Shown piece after piece: positions 8,738 to 17,358 of a stretch of DNA of 64,000 nt. The DNA comes from Sulfurimonas sp. (GTDB lineage Bacteria > Campylobacterota > Campylobacteria > Campylobacterales > Sulfurimonadaceae): assembly GCF_029027405.1 (NCBI RefSeq), contig NZ_CP093396.1, positions 1,550,001 through 1,614,000 of the forward strand, written 5' to 3'. The position numbers and the translations under genes are program-made. How positions within the stretch are numbered: position 1 is the first letter of the stretch; every line of letters starts with the position of its first letter. The notes under the pieces were generated by a model. The model worked only from the letters and a program-made list of their open reading frames with translations, did not search any database and was not told the DNA's origin.

Positions 8738-9907
8738 ATGCTAACTCAACGCGTAAACATACTATCTGAATCATCAACAATTGCTATTACAGCACTTTCC
8801 CAAGAGTTAAAAGCTCAAGGTAAAGATGTACTTAGTTTTTCTGCTGGTGAACCTGATTTTGGTACACCTCAAATTATAAAAGATGCTGCTATTGCGGCAA
8901 TTAATGATAACTTTACAAAATATACTGCTGTAGATGGAATCATAGAGCTAAGAGAAGCTATTGCAAATAAACTAAAAAGAGATAATGGCTTAGACTATGC
9001 GCCAAATCAAATTATTGTAAATAATGGGGCTAAACACTCATTATTTAATCTTTTTTCTGCAACAATTGAAGATGGTGCGGAAGTTATTATACCTGCACCG
9101 TACTGGGTTACATATCCTGAATTAGTGAATTACTGTGGTGGTAAAGTTATTGAAATTCAAACACATGATTATGATTTATTTAAAATAACGCCTGCTCAAC
9201 TTAGCAGTGCTATTACTCCAAGAACGAAGATGCTTATTCTAACTACTCCATCTAACCCAACTGGTTCTATCTATTCAAAAAAAGAGCTGATTGAACTTGG
9301 TAAAGTTTTAGAAGGTACAGATATTATAGTTGTAAGTGATGAGATATATGAAAAACTAACTTACGAAGGTGAATTTACTTCTGTAGCATCTGTAAGTGAA
9401 GATATGTTTAAAAGAACTGTAACTATTAATGGTCTAAGTAAATCAGTTGCAATGACTGGATGGAGATTTGGTTATATGGCTGCACATGATACAGCACTTA
9501 TTAAAGCAACTAAAAAACTACAATCTCAAAGTACATCAAACATCAACTCTATCACTCAAAAAGCAGCTATTGTTGGCTTAAATGGCAGTGCAGATGCTGA
9601 TATAGAAATGATGAGACAAGCATTTATTTCGAGAAGAGATGAGGCTATGAAGCTTATTAATGAGATTGATGGACTAAGTGTTATAAAACCAAATGGTGCA
9701 TTTTATCTGTTTGTAAATATAAAAGATGTTTCTTCTGATTCTTTAATCTTTGTAAAAGATTTACTTGATAAAAAATTGGTAGCTGTTGTTCCAGGTGTTG
9801 CTTTTGGTAGCGAGGGTTACTTCAGAATGAGTTTCGCGACTGATATAAATACAATTCGTGCAGGTATCGCTAGAATAGCAGAATTTGTACAAGACCTAAA
9901 GGCATAA
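8738..9907 (+). CDS. aspB: Class I PLP aminotransferase (aspartate aminotransferase type)
   Basis: This PLP enzyme transfers amino groups between aspartate and 2-oxoglutarate, or close analogues. Residues seen include FSAGEPDF near the N terminus, the TTPSNPTGS loop, SDEIYEKL, and the PLP lysine in NGLSKSVAMTGWRFGYM near residue 233. The C-terminal FRMSFA carries the substrate-carboxylate arginine. The start at 8738 has GGAG six bases upstream. The ATG at 8726 is upstream of that site and was rejected. The position after cysE matches the gene order in Campylobacter. It could also act on aromatic amino acids or prephenate, which sequence alone cannot decide. Confidence 0.88.
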   Translation: MLTQRVNILSESSTIAITALSQELKAQGKDVLSFSAGEPDFGTPQIIKDAAIAAINDNFTKYTAVDGIIELREAIANKLKRDNGLDYAPNQIIVNNGAKHSLFNLFSATIEDGAEVIIPAPYWVTYPELVNYCGGKVIEIQTHDYDLFKITPAQLSSAITPRTKMLILTTPSNPTGSIYSKKELIELGKVLEGTDIIVVSDEIYEKLTYEGEFTSVASVSEDMFKRTVTINGLSKSVAMTGWRFGYMAAHDTALIKATKKLQSQSTSNINSITQKAAIVGLNGSADADIEMMRQAFISRRDEAMKLINEIDGLSVIKPNGAFYLFVNIKDVSSDSLIFVKDLLDKKLVAVVPGVAFGSEGYFRMSFATDINTIRAGIARIAEFVQDLKA

Positions 9908-9910
9908 AAC

Positions 9911-9938
9911 TTTAAAGTAGGTAAAAACCTACTTTAAA
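9911..9938. terminator. Bidirectional hairpin between convergent genes
   Basis: TTTAAAGTAGGT (9911-9922) and ACCTACTTTAAA (9927-9938) form a perfect 12-bp stem with an AAAA loop. It sits between the aminotransferase gene (+) and the small gene (-), whose TAG stop lies within the right arm. The A/T flanks on both sides suit termination in both directions. Confidence 0.75.
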
Positions 9939-10132
9939 TCTTGTAAAGCTTCGATAACTTCATCTAAGTTATCAAGTGGAATATGAACTTTCCACTCAGG
10001 AGCATCCACTTTTCCAGATAAAGAAATACCTACACTAGCAACTGTATGACTATCTTTGCCATATGGTTCTTCTAGTTTAGCAACTGAGATAACACCTTTT
10101 TTAGTTCCACTTAATGCAATTATTTTTGACAT
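9929..10132 (-). CDS. Small conserved-looking protein, 67 residues
   Basis: I do not recognise this protein. It is 67 residues, soluble, with no signal or membrane segment. Its shape suggests beta strands (KIIALSGTKKGVISVAKL, HTVASVGISLSG) followed by EWKVHIPLDNLDEVIEAL, ending in a helix. A faint resemblance to small PC4-like single-strand-binding folds is a guess only. The AAGGAAG ribosome-binding site five bases upstream and its own terminator hairpin support a real gene. It lies downstream of lpxD after a 154-base structured gap and may be transcribed separately. Confidence 0.7.
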   Translation of the reverse strand: MSKIIALSGTKKGVISVAKLEEPYGKDSHTVASVGISLSGKVDAPEWKVHIPLDNLDEVIEALQDLK

Positions 10133-10191
10133 AATACTTCCTTAATTTTATTTTATAAAATGAAGAGAAACCTTCATATTATTTATTACGA

Positions 10192-10231
10192 TATCGGAAG
10201 TATACCCTCAATGGGTACCTCGATTCCGATA
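10192..10231. repeat. Nested two-tier inverted repeat in the lpxD downstream gap
   Basis: TATCGGAA (10192-10199) pairs with TTCCGATA (10224-10231). Inside it TACCC (10203-10207) pairs with GGGTA (10213-10217) around a TCAAT loop. The segment is richer in G and C than its surroundings and is not followed by a T-run, so it does not look like a simple terminator. It could be a dispersed palindromic element or a structured RNA; no second copy was seen in the window. Confidence 0.5.
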
Positions 10232-10268
10232 CCTACGCTAACGCTATGTTTTGTTCAGCACAAGGCTC

Positions 10269-10284
10269 ATTGCACTAGTGCAAT
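10269..10284. repeat. 16-bp perfect palindrome after lpxD
   Basis: ATTGCACTAGTGCAAT reads the same on both strands. It lies three bases beyond the lpxD stop codon. It could be a protein-binding operator-like site or the start of the same repeat element as the nested hairpin about 40 bases away. No function can be assigned from sequence. Confidence 0.55.
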
Positions 10285-10286
10285 TT

Positions 10287-11237
10287 CTATTTCAATAGTC
10301 TAGCAATTTTAACCTGAAGCTTTAGCCATAATTTATGTTCCATCAATGGAAAGCCAGAAAAAGTTAAGCCACTTTTCGTAATATTTTTAGTAATTCCACT
10401 TCTTGCCGCAAAGGTAGAAAATGGTGCTATTTCAAGATGTCCAGCAAATGCGGACTGTCCACCAACAACAACATTACGCCCTAGTTTTGTTGAACCTGCA
10501 CTTCCAGACTGTGCAACAAATACAGAATATTCACCTATTTCACAATTATGACCTATCTGAACAAGGTTATCAATACGAACACCTTTGTTTATACGGGTAG
10601 AACCAAAGACAGCTCTATCAACACTTACATTACTACCAATTTCAACATCATCTCCAATAACAACATTTCCATTTTGATATATCTTTTTATGTTCACCTTG
10701 AGCAGATGTTGCAAAACCAAAACCATCAGCACCAATAGCAGTGTTTGAATGGATAATACAATCACTCCCAATATGGCAATCTCTATAAACAGTTACATTG
10801 GGATAGATGATAGTATTATTCCCAATAACAGCCTCGCAACCAATATAAACATGAGCTAAAATCGTACAATTCTTACCAATCCTAGAACCATTTGCAATTT
10901 CGGCTTTAGAAGATATTTTACTACCCTCACCTATTAAAGCACCTGGAAGTTCTTCATTTTCAATAGGAGGTGCAAAGTATTTTGATAAAATTGCCATTGA
11001 CCAATATGAATCTTCTACTACTAAAGCCACACAATTATTTGGAATATGTTCCACCAAAGAAGCTGGAACTATAACAGCCCCAGCTTTTGTCGTTTGGATA
11101 TCTTTTATATACTTTGAGTTTGCAACAAAAGAAACTTCATTTACTTCAGCATCTTGAAGAGCATTCATTCCATTTATTTCAATATCTTTAAAATCATATT
11201 CACACTCTAATATAGAAGCAATGGCACTTAGTTTCAT
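10287..11237 (-). CDS. lpxD: UDP-3-O-acylglucosamine N-acyltransferase LpxD
   Basis: LpxD adds the N-linked hydroxyacyl chain in lipid A synthesis. The 316-residue protein has an N-terminal uridine-binding domain (about 1-100) and then a long left-handed beta-helix of hexapeptide repeats. The catalytic histidine lies in NLVQIGHNCEIG near residue 230. The C-terminal helices end in LQVKIARLLK. It follows ilvN by two bases, a gene pairing also known in Campylobacterota. Length is slightly below the roughly 340 of E. coli, as usual in this group. Confidence 0.93.
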   Translation of the reverse strand: MKLSAIASILECEYDFKDIEINGMNALQDAEVNEVSFVANSKYIKDIQTTKAGAVIVPASLVEHIPNNCVALVVEDSYWSMAILSKYFAPPIENEELPGALIGEGSKISSKAEIANGSRIGKNCTILAHVYIGCEAVIGNNTIIYPNVTVYRDCHIGSDCIIHSNTAIGADGFGFATSAQGEHKKIYQNGNVVIGDDVEIGSNVSVDRAVFGSTRINKGVRIDNLVQIGHNCEIGEYSVFVAQSGSAGSTKLGRNVVVGGQSAFAGHLEIAPFSTFAARSGITKNITKSGLTFSGFPLMEHKLWLKLQVKIARLLK

Positions 11238-11239
11238 CT

Positions 11240-11713
11240 TTATCTCTCTAGTGCAACAGCACCACCAACAACAATCTCTTTAGGATTGTATTTTTTGATG
11301 ATTTTTAGAAAGTTTTCAATTCTTTTTGGCTCATCTGCAACCATAGCAATAATTACATTATCTCCAACATTAACAATCTTTCCGTTATATGCTTCACATA
11401 GAGTATTTATATCTGTAATATTTTCACTTACAGGAAACTTAATTAGAGCCATCTCTTTTTCAACTAAATCAGCATGTTCATAAACTCTCAGAACTGGAAC
11501 AAGCTTATGTAATTGTTTTGTGATTTGCTCTATCACTCTAACCGATCCAGAAGTAACAATAGTCAACCTTGAATATTTACTCTCAGGAATAGGGGCAACA
11601 GTTAAAGATGTTATGTTATACCCACGACCAGAAAAAAGGTCTGTTATACGAGATAAAACACTCGCCTCATTAGCAACAATAACCGATATTACTCTTCTTT
11701 CATTATCAGCCAT
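11240..11713 (-). CDS. ilvN: Acetolactate synthase small (regulatory) subunit
   Basis: IlvN is the regulatory subunit that confers valine feedback control on acetolactate synthase. The 157-residue protein has an N-terminal ACT domain (VISVIVANEASVLSRITDLFSGRGYNI, positions 7-33) and a second C-terminal regulatory domain from about residue 80. Both are full length, so it is the long IlvH/N type. It overlaps the end of ilvB by one base, indicating coupled translation of the two subunits. Confidence 0.93.
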   Translation of the reverse strand: MADNERRVISVIVANEASVLSRITDLFSGRGYNITSLTVAPIPESKYSRLTIVTSGSVRVIEQITKQLHKLVPVLRVYEHADLVEKEMALIKFPVSENITDINTLCEAYNGKIVNVGDNVIIAMVADEPKRIENFLKIIKKYNPKEIVVGGAVALER

Positions 11714-13407
11714 TATTTCTCCTTTTTCTCTAGTAGCATCATATTAAACAAGCTTCCGCCTGATGGTACCATTGGCATGACATTTTCCATTCTGTGAACT
11801 ATTACTTCTATAAAAGCAACAATGTTTTTATCAATCGCATCTTTAAGTGCTGCATCAAACTCTTCTTTTGTATGAACTCTATAACCAAGTCCGCCAAAAG
11901 CTTCTGAAAGCTTTACAAAGTCTGGCTGAACACTTAAATCTGTCTCACTATGTCGTTTGTCATAAAAAAGTGTTTGCCATTGGCGAACCATACCAAGAAA
12001 GTTATTATTTAAAATAATATTTATTACTGGTAATTTTTGCTCAACTGCTGTCATTAATTCTTGACAGTTCATAAGAATTGAGCCATCTCCTGTAAAGTTT
12101 ATACTAACTTTATCTGGAGAAGCTGCTTTAACGCCTATCGCTGCCGGAAAACCAAAGCCCATAGTTCCAAGTCCGCCAGAACTTATAAACTGACGAGGAC
12201 GAGAAAATGGATAAAATTGACTTGTCCACATCTGATGCTGTCCAACATCTGTTGTAATATTTGCATCACCACCTAAAAGTTCTCCAACACGCTCTATGAC
12301 CCACTGAGGCTTAATACGCTCACTATCTTCATGATAAGTTAATGGATGCAGTTGTGCAAAATTCTCAACTGTTTCTCTCCAAGGCTCATACTTTTTTGAG
12401 TTTATTTTAGAAATTAAAGCTAACATGTCAAGAACAACATTTTTAACATCACCAACTATCGGATAATCTGCATTAATTAACTTGGATATAGATGCTGGGT
12501 CTATATCTACATGAATTACCCCAGCATTTTTAGCAAATTCTGATAATTTACCAGTTACACGGTCATCGAACCTTGCACCAAGAGCAATAACTAAATCTGT
12601 TTCACTCATCGCCATATTTGAAGCATACGAACCATGCATTCCTAACATTCCAACAAGCAAACTATCATCGTAACTTAAAACACCCCTAGCCATAAATGTT
12701 TCAACAGCAGGAATACCAGTTTTATGAACTAAATCTCTAACTTCATAAGCTGCATTTGCATTTATGATACCACCACCAAGATAAAAAAGAGGTCGCTTAG
12801 CATTTGCTATAGCATCTATAGCTTTTTTAATCTGACGCGGATTGCCTTTTGTGTGAGGCTTATAAGTTTCAAGATTAATATCAATAGAATAATCAAACTC
12901 TGCAATTTGAGCAGTAACATCTTTTGGGATATCAACATGTACAGGACCTGGCCTACCAGTTGCTGCGATGTGAAAAGCCTCTTTTAAAACTCTTGGTAAA
13001 TCTTTAGCATCTGTCACGAGATAATTATGTTTTGTACATGAACGACTAATTCCAACAGCATCTATCTCTTGAAAAGCATCTGTTCCAATTAAACTCATTG
13101 GGACTTGTCCACTTATTACAACTAAAGGAATAGAATCCATATAAGCATCTGCTAAACCCGTAACAGCATTAGTAAAACCTGGTCCACTAGTAATAAGAGC
13201 AACACCGACTTTACCACTTGCCTTTGAGTAGCCTTCCGCTGCGTGAACAGCTGCTTGCTCGTGTCTTGTCAAAATATGTTTAAAGTTATCTTGTTTGTAA
13301 ATCTCATCATAGACATTCATAATAGCTCCACCAGGGTAACCAAAAATGGTATCAACACCCTCTGCAACTAAAGCTTCAATGACCATCTGTGCGCCACTTA
13401 TTTGCAT
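11713..13407 (-). CDS. ilvB: Acetolactate synthase large (catalytic) subunit
   Basis: This thiamine-diphosphate enzyme condenses pyruvate units to acetolactate in branched-chain amino-acid synthesis. The N terminus has FGYPGGAIMNVYDEI and the TPP-activating glutamate in RHEQAAVHAAEGY. A central domain follows, and the TPP/Mg motif GDGSILMNCQELMTAVEQ to LNNN is near residues 440-465. The 564-residue length is normal. A GGAG site lies eight bases upstream, and a TATAAT sits about 30 bases upstream. ilvB heads the ilvB-ilvN-lpxD transcript. Confidence 0.95.
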   Translation of the reverse strand: MQISGAQMVIEALVAEGVDTIFGYPGGAIMNVYDEIYKQDNFKHILTRHEQAAVHAAEGYSKASGKVGVALITSGPGFTNAVTGLADAYMDSIPLVVISGQVPMSLIGTDAFQEIDAVGISRSCTKHNYLVTDAKDLPRVLKEAFHIAATGRPGPVHVDIPKDVTAQIAEFDYSIDINLETYKPHTKGNPRQIKKAIDAIANAKRPLFYLGGGIINANAAYEVRDLVHKTGIPAVETFMARGVLSYDDSLLVGMLGMHGSYASNMAMSETDLVIALGARFDDRVTGKLSEFAKNAGVIHVDIDPASISKLINADYPIVGDVKNVVLDMLALISKINSKKYEPWRETVENFAQLHPLTYHEDSERIKPQWVIERVGELLGGDANITTDVGQHQMWTSQFYPFSRPRQFISSGGLGTMGFGFPAAIGVKAASPDKVSINFTGDGSILMNCQELMTAVEQKLPVINIILNNNFLGMVRQWQTLFYDKRHSETDLSVQPDFVKLSEAFGGLGYRVHTKEEFDAALKDAIDKNIVAFIEVIVHRMENVMPMVPSGGSLFNMMLLEKKEK

Positions 13408-13435
13408 AAAAGTCTCCTATATTAAAAATTCGTTT

Positions 13436-13441
13436 ATTATA
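13436..13441 (-). promoter_or_regulatory. Predicted -10 box of ilvB-ilvN-lpxD
   Basis: On the minus strand a perfect TATAAT follows a T-run and lies about 30 bases before the ilvB ATG. The gap to the upstream gene is 88 bases. No leader peptide or attenuator was seen. Confidence 0.5.
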
Positions 13442-13495
13442 TAAAAAAAGAGCTATATTTGAGGTTAAAAGTAGTTGAAAAATTTATGCTTAAAG

Positions 13496-15622
13496 CTAGT
13501 CTAAGATGGACTTAACAATCATAGAGGTTCTCCACATACTGATAGAGCCCTTGGTTTGGAGACTTAAGTTAAGTTTTGAGCTTTTATACTCTCTTTTAAA
13601 AATAATAAAAAAGTTTTCAATTTGCTCTTGTAATCCGAAATATAATATATAATTTTTAATGCCATTTTCTATAATTAACTTGTTTTTTCTCTCTTTAACC
13701 GCTTTTTCCAATTGTGCCATATAGCACCAACCATAGATATTTGCTAAAGGTATATTTTTAGAACTTATTTTCATATATTTTTTAAAAATCATGTTTATTT
13801 CTAAAATATTTCCATCAACAACATATTCATTCGCACAAGCTACATCAACATTCCAATCTTCTTGAAGGCGTAATCCATCTTGGGTTTTTTGAAGTTCCTC
13901 ATTCTCAGACAGATAATTATATGCAGATGCTATATCTTCCTCTTCTAATGCATTAAAGAATTTTTGTTTTTCTTCAATTTCTTTCATAAGTTGTTTAACT
14001 TCAACAGAAAAATCACTGAAATCTAACAATATTCTAAGAATTTTTAAAGCAGCATGAGTTTCACCTTGCTCTAATAATTTATGACTTTTTATATACATAA
14101 AGTCTGCAAAATTAATAAGATTATCATACTCAACTAGTTCTTTTAAAAAAGGATGTTGCTTAACAAGCTCAAAAGAAACTTTATAGTCCTTTTGTCCAAC
14201 AGCAATTCTAAACCTCTTTTGAACTTCACTCTTATTTAAAAGTTCTTGTATCAACTTTGTTTTCTGTGCTGTTCCTCTGTATGGAGCAAGTATTTCTTTG
14301 GCAGTGTCAGCACCTTTAGGTTGTATTACACATTTTTGAGCCAAATTAAATGCTTTTTTCCAACCAGCTTCTAAGCCCCTATAAACTTTAGAATCCTTAT
14401 ACATTGGATGTTTTGTAATCATTGAATAAGCAAGAGCTAGTTTACCATTTTCAACTAAATATGCAAACTTGTCAAATTCTTCATATTCAATTATTACTTT
14501 TTGCATTATTGCATTTTTTGATGGAATGTTTTTAAATTGTCTAAAAAGGTTCAGTGCTCCTTGCTTATCTCCAGTTTCAAGTGCTTGTTTAGCTTTTTTA
14601 AGTGTTGTATCCCATAAGTTCATTACCAAATGATATATCTTTGTATATGCTAAAAGTGGGTTTTGTTCAACATAACGCTGTATTTCTTCATACTTTTTAT
14701 GTTGAAGTAACTCTCTTATATATATTTCTCCCTCATATATCGAGTAAAATAACAAGTCCCCTTCTTCCGTTCCAACTATCAACTCATCTCTTGTTTTATC
14801 AAACTCTAATGCTGTTATAGTTGACTTTAACTTTATATATTTTTTAGCTAATATTTTATAGCTTTCAAGTTCATAAACCAATACATAACCAAGTTGCGTA
14901 GCTAAAAATAAAAACTCATCATTTGCACTGCTTGTAATGTGAAGCACATCATCATGAATACCTTTCAGCCTTGTTATCACCTTACCTTTAAGATAATCCC
15001 AAATAATCCCATTATTACTATTATCTACACTAAAAAGCCTGTGTTCGCTTAAAAAGTAAACTTTCATAACAGGATTATTATGTCCTTTTAGTCTATGTTT
15101 TCTTGACATCATTGTCATGTTAAAAATATGAATTTTTTTATCATAAGAAGCAGTTGCTACCCATTGAGAATTATCACTAAATACAATATCATTTACTGTA
15201 TCTACATGAATAGGAAGATTAAAAGCAATTTTTTTAGTTTTTAAATCTAATGCATGAGATTTTCCATCATCACCTCCACTAAACATATACTTACCTTTAG
15301 GGTCAATAGACACGCATGTAGCTTCACCCTGATGTCTATCAATTTTTGCAATCATTTTTTTTGTTTTAGCATCATAAAGTCTAGCTTCACTACATGTTGC
15401 ATTTAAAATACCAAATAATGAAGCATCACTGCTAAAGTCTATAACACTATTCTTATATCTAAGATGCGTAATATTTAACTTAAAACCACTTTTAGTTTTT
15501 AATGTTTTAATGTCTAAAAATTTTACTACACTTTTTGCATTTACAACCAAAAGAGTTCCATCTGCAAGAATCTTTATCTTTACTAATGCTTCTTCAAATT
15601 TTTTTTCTTTTATGGTTTTCAT
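13496..15622 (-). CDS. WD40-like beta-propeller protein with helical-repeat C-terminal half
   Basis: The function is unknown. The 708-residue protein has no signal peptide. Residues 1 to about 310 form WD40-type repeats (HQGEATCVSIDPKGKYMFSG, HVDTVNDIVFSDNSQWVATAS, KGHNNPVMKVYF, IHDDVLHITSSANDEFLFLAT), enough for about one seven-bladed propeller. From about 310 to the end the sequence is almost all amphipathic helix in irregular repeats (LQHKKYEEIQRYVEQNP, TGDKQGALNLFRQF, QGETHAALKILRILLDF), like TPR-type or alpha-solenoid repeats. It is probably a cytoplasmic scaffold. It lies five bases downstream of ilvA. Confidence 0.75.
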   Translation of the reverse strand: MKTIKEKKFEEALVKIKILADGTLLVVNAKSVVKFLDIKTLKTKSGFKLNITHLRYKNSVIDFSSDASLFGILNATCSEARLYDAKTKKMIAKIDRHQGEATCVSIDPKGKYMFSGGDDGKSHALDLKTKKIAFNLPIHVDTVNDIVFSDNSQWVATASYDKKIHIFNMTMMSRKHRLKGHNNPVMKVYFLSEHRLFSVDNSNNGIIWDYLKGKVITRLKGIHDDVLHITSSANDEFLFLATQLGYVLVYELESYKILAKKYIKLKSTITALEFDKTRDELIVGTEEGDLLFYSIYEGEIYIRELLQHKKYEEIQRYVEQNPLLAYTKIYHLVMNLWDTTLKKAKQALETGDKQGALNLFRQFKNIPSKNAIMQKVIIEYEEFDKFAYLVENGKLALAYSMITKHPMYKDSKVYRGLEAGWKKAFNLAQKCVIQPKGADTAKEILAPYRGTAQKTKLIQELLNKSEVQKRFRIAVGQKDYKVSFELVKQHPFLKELVEYDNLINFADFMYIKSHKLLEQGETHAALKILRILLDFSDFSVEVKQLMKEIEEKQKFFNALEEEDIASAYNYLSENEELQKTQDGLRLQEDWNVDVACANEYVVDGNILEINMIFKKYMKISSKNIPLANIYGWCYMAQLEKAVKERKNKLIIENGIKNYILYFGLQEQIENFFIIFKREYKSSKLNLSLQTKGSISMWRTSMIVKSILD

Positions 15623-15627
15623 AATTT

Positions 15628-16830
15628 TTAATCTCTTAGATATCCCTCTTCTTTTAAAATATATCTAATTTTTTCTTGATGTTCTTCGCCTTTAGTTTCC
15701 ATATGAACAGTAACATTGGCATCTCCATAATCAAGAGAAACTTCTGTTCTATCATAAGCTATATGAACTATATTTGCATTAAGTTCTTCAAGTATCTCGG
15801 TAAACCTCATTAAAGAACCAGGTTTATCTATGAGAGTCACAGTTATTTTCATTTTTCTGCCAGACTTTAAAAGACCTTTTTCAATTATGACAGAGAGAAG
15901 AGTTACATCCATGTTCCCGCCACTAAGAACGAGAGCTACTTTTTTACCCTTTAAATGTGAAAGTTTATTGTGCAAGATTGTTGCAACTGAAGCTGCCCCT
16001 GCTCCTTCAACTACAAGTTTTTGTTTTTCTAGTAAAAAGAGGATTGCACTTGCTATCTCTTCATCATCAACACTAACAAACTTATCTACATTTTTAAGTG
16101 CATATTGAAGTGTTATGTTTGAAGTATCACGAACTGCTATACCATCTGCTATTGTTCTTACACTCGTACTATCAATAGGTTCTTTCAGTTCATAAGAATT
16201 TTTAAATGCTGGAGCACCTAAAGCACTAACACCTATTACTTCTATATTTGGATTTATACTTTTAAAAACAGTTGCCATTCCGGCTATAAGTCCACCACCA
16301 CCAACAGGAATAACCACAGCATCTAAAGACTTACAATCATCTAAAATATCTAAAGCTAAAGTACCCTGTCCACTAATCACTTCTTCATCTTCAAATGGAT
16401 GAACAAATGTAAGAGAATTTTCATCTCCATACTCTAAGGCATAAGCATAAGCTTCATCATAATTTGCGCCAGCTAAAATAACCTCTGCACCATAATGCTT
16501 TACGCCATTTACTTTTGTTAATGGTGTTGACTCTGGCATAACTATAACGGCTCTTATATTAAACTTTGAGGCAGAAAGAGCTACTCCTTGAGCATGATTT
16601 CCTGCACTAGCCGCCACAACTCCACACGCTCTTTGTTCATCGCTTAAAGATGCTATTTTATTATAAGCACCTCTAATTTTAAAAGCACCAGTCACCTGTA
16701 AATTCTCTTGTTTTATAAAAACTTCACAAGAAGAAATTTCACTCAAATGCGTAGCATATGAAAGAGGAGTTTTTACGACAATATTTTTTATACGCTCACG
16801 CGCTTCATAAACTTTTTCTATACTTAACAA
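15628..16830 (-). CDS. ilvA: Threonine ammonia-lyase (threonine deaminase)
   Basis: This PLP enzyme converts threonine to 2-oxobutyrate, the entry to isoleucine synthesis. The PLP lysine is in TGAFKIRGAYNK near residue 52. The SAGNHAQGVA loop follows near 80, and the phosphate-binding GGGGLIAG near 180. One C-terminal ACT domain (about 325-400, KITVTLIDKPGSLMRFTEIL) makes it the short, single-ACT form rather than the two-domain IlvA of E. coli. It is separated from ilvBN only by the WD40 gene, so the isoleucine genes are loosely grouped. Confidence 0.92.
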   Translation of the reverse strand: MLSIEKVYEARERIKNIVVKTPLSYATHLSEISSCEVFIKQENLQVTGAFKIRGAYNKIASLSDEQRACGVVAASAGNHAQGVALSASKFNIRAVIVMPESTPLTKVNGVKHYGAEVILAGANYDEAYAYALEYGDENSLTFVHPFEDEEVISGQGTLALDILDDCKSLDAVVIPVGGGGLIAGMATVFKSINPNIEVIGVSALGAPAFKNSYELKEPIDSTSVRTIADGIAVRDTSNITLQYALKNVDKFVSVDDEEIASAILFLLEKQKLVVEGAGAASVATILHNKLSHLKGKKVALVLSGGNMDVTLLSVIIEKGLLKSGRKMKITVTLIDKPGSLMRFTEILEELNANIVHIAYDRTEVSLDYGDANVTVHMETKGEEHQEKIRYILKEEGYLRD

Positions 16831-16837
16831 TTTTTTA

Positions 16838-17269
16838 CTAACCTACCATCTCTCTATGTTCTACCATCGTACACATATTTTGCACAACCTTCATTCCAGC
16901 TTCTTTTGCTTTTTGAGCAGCCACATTATTTACAATCTCTTTTTGAGCCCAAAACACTTTAATATCACCTCTTTGGATACAAGCATCTGCAACAGCATCT
17001 AAGGCATTTGGTTTTCTAAATATATCTACCATATCAACATTAAAAGGTATTTCTTTAAGTGAATGATAAACTTTTTCACCTAAAATAGTTTCACCTTTTG
17101 GGTAGATTGGAACTATTTTAAAGCCTTGTTCTTGTAGATACTTAGCAACTTTATGACTTGCCTTTGACTCATCAGGAGAAAGACCTAAAATAGCAATAGT
17201 TTTAGTTGTATTAAAAATTTCTTTTATTTCTTGTTTGTTTGAATTTACTGAGGGGAATTCACACTCCAT
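16838..17269 (-). CDS. CoA-binding protein, YccU type
   Basis: The 143-residue protein is a single Rossmann-like CoA-binding domain. Visible motifs are TIAILGLSPDESKASHKVA near residue 28, PIYPKGETILGEKVY near 58, VDIFRKP near 85 and the closing QNMCTMVEH segment. This matches the YccU/succinyl-CoA-ligase-like stand-alone family, whose cellular role is not settled. AAGGA eight bases upstream supports the ATG. It is seven bases upstream of ilvA and probably co-transcribed with it. Confidence 0.85.
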   Translation of the reverse strand: MECEFPSVNSNKQEIKEIFNTTKTIAILGLSPDESKASHKVAKYLQEQGFKIVPIYPKGETILGEKVYHSLKEIPFNVDMVDIFRKPNALDAVADACIQRGDIKVFWAQKEIVNNVAAQKAKEAGMKVVQNMCTMVEHREMVG

Positions 17270-17303
17270 TCTAGTTATCCTTATAAAAATTATTTATTTA
17301 TTT

Positions 17304-17309
17304 ATTATA
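17304..17309 (-). promoter_or_regulatory. Predicted -10 box upstream of the CoA-binding gene
   Basis: A minus-strand TATAAT lies about 35 bases before the ATG in the very AT-rich 89-base gap that separates this gene from the end of the signalling operon. It may drive the CoA-binding protein, ilvA and the WD40 gene together. Confidence 0.4.
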
Positions 17310-17358
17310 TCTAATATTTTTTCTTTTCTCTTATCATTTTTGGTAGTTGAGAAATAGA

